Assembly (NCBI GenBank): GCA_002746365.1 | Contig: NVWZ01000008.1 | Location: 41,697-47,005 of the forward strand | Length of the DNA stretch: 5,309 nucleotides | Direction: 5' to 3' | Source: Thiotrichaceae bacterium | GTDB taxonomy: Bacteria > Pseudomonadota > Gammaproteobacteria > SZUA-229 | Part shown: positions 5,217 to 5,309 of the stretch, piece after piece | Position numbering within the stretch: the first letter of the stretch is position 1 | Layout of the letters: each line of letters opens with the position of its first letter | Notes under the pieces: model-generated | Seen by the model: the letters and a program-made list of their open reading frames with translations, nothing else | Databases searched by the model: none | What the model was told of the DNA's origin: nothing | Position numbers and translations under genes: made by a program

Positions 5217-5309
5217 TTATTTATTCATACCAAAGTTAATACCAATAGATAGACGATATTCAGGACTATTATTGCGGCTGACTTCATGTCGTACGTCTGG
5301 TTTGAAAAA
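5217..5309 (-). CDS. C-terminal end of a possible outer-membrane protein, 5' part beyond window
   Basis: Only the last 30 codons and a TAA stop (5219-5217) are visible. The frame is open from the window edge. The tail ends 'SPEYRLSIGINFGMNK': Tyr, Leu, Ile, Ile and Phe alternate with polar or small residues, which is the pattern of the final amphipathic β-strand (β-signal) of outer-membrane β-barrels, although the Phe is followed by four more residues. A family cannot be assigned from this fragment. It lies 247 bp upstream of the motor-like pair on the same strand, so co-function is possible. An accidental open frame of this length cannot be excluded, but a β-like tail next to a same-strand operon favours a real gene. 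Confidence 0.55.
   Translation of the reverse strand, partial: FFKPDVRHEVSRNNSPEYRLSIGINFGMNK

Noticed and set aside
4918..5217. 99-residue open frame on the minus strand starting in an overlap with the upstream stop
   Set aside because: It runs through the family A and B repeats and the probable promoter and overlaps the channel gene's start in another frame. Its composition is not protein-like and it has no domain features.

Overview
The window looks like chromosomal DNA of a moderately AT-rich gammaproteobacterium. The evidence is a GloA glyoxalase I that keeps the Escherichia coli metal-ligand positions, an MlaC/Ttg2-type periplasmic protein, a stand-alone TerB-domain protein, and signal peptides and envelope proteins typical of a Gram-negative cell. 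I cannot name the genus. Every supported gene is on the minus strand, so transcription runs from high to low coordinates. No RNA gene, CRISPR array or transposase was seen.

Layout from the right edge, in the direction of transcription. (1) 5309-5217 is the last 30 codons of a gene whose C-terminus resembles the final strand of an outer-membrane beta-barrel. (2) After a 247-bp gap with degenerate palindromic repeats comes a two-gene unit: a MotA/TolQ/ExbB-family channel (4969-4049), then, 13 bp later from a GTG start, a single-pass partner (4035-3154). The partner has the proton-carrying Asp in its membrane helix, about 147 residues of Gly/Pro-free coiled coil, and a small basic C-terminal domain in place of an OmpA domain. 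(3) A 215-bp gap with a plausible promoter leads to a secreted four-cysteine protein of unknown function (2938-2417). (4) A 185-bp gap with more repeats and a possible promoter/operator precedes a compact three-gene unit: MlaC-like protein (2231-1605), membrane-anchored glutaredoxin-fold protein (1562-1152) and TerB-domain protein (1136-678). (5) A 330-bp gene-free stretch holds a paired-hairpin repeat. (6) The glyoxalase I gene gloA starts at 347 and runs off the left edge.

The most interesting part is the two-gene ion-driven motor. It has the logic of Mot, Tol, Exb and Zorya stators (multi-helix channel plus single-helix Asp protein), but a long periplasmic rod replaces the peptidoglycan-binding domain. 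An outer-membrane-like gene end lies upstream and a secreted Cys-rich protein downstream, so an inner-to-outer-membrane force-transmitting device is a reasonable hypothesis. The sequence does not prove it. The remaining genes look like envelope and redox housekeeping functions.
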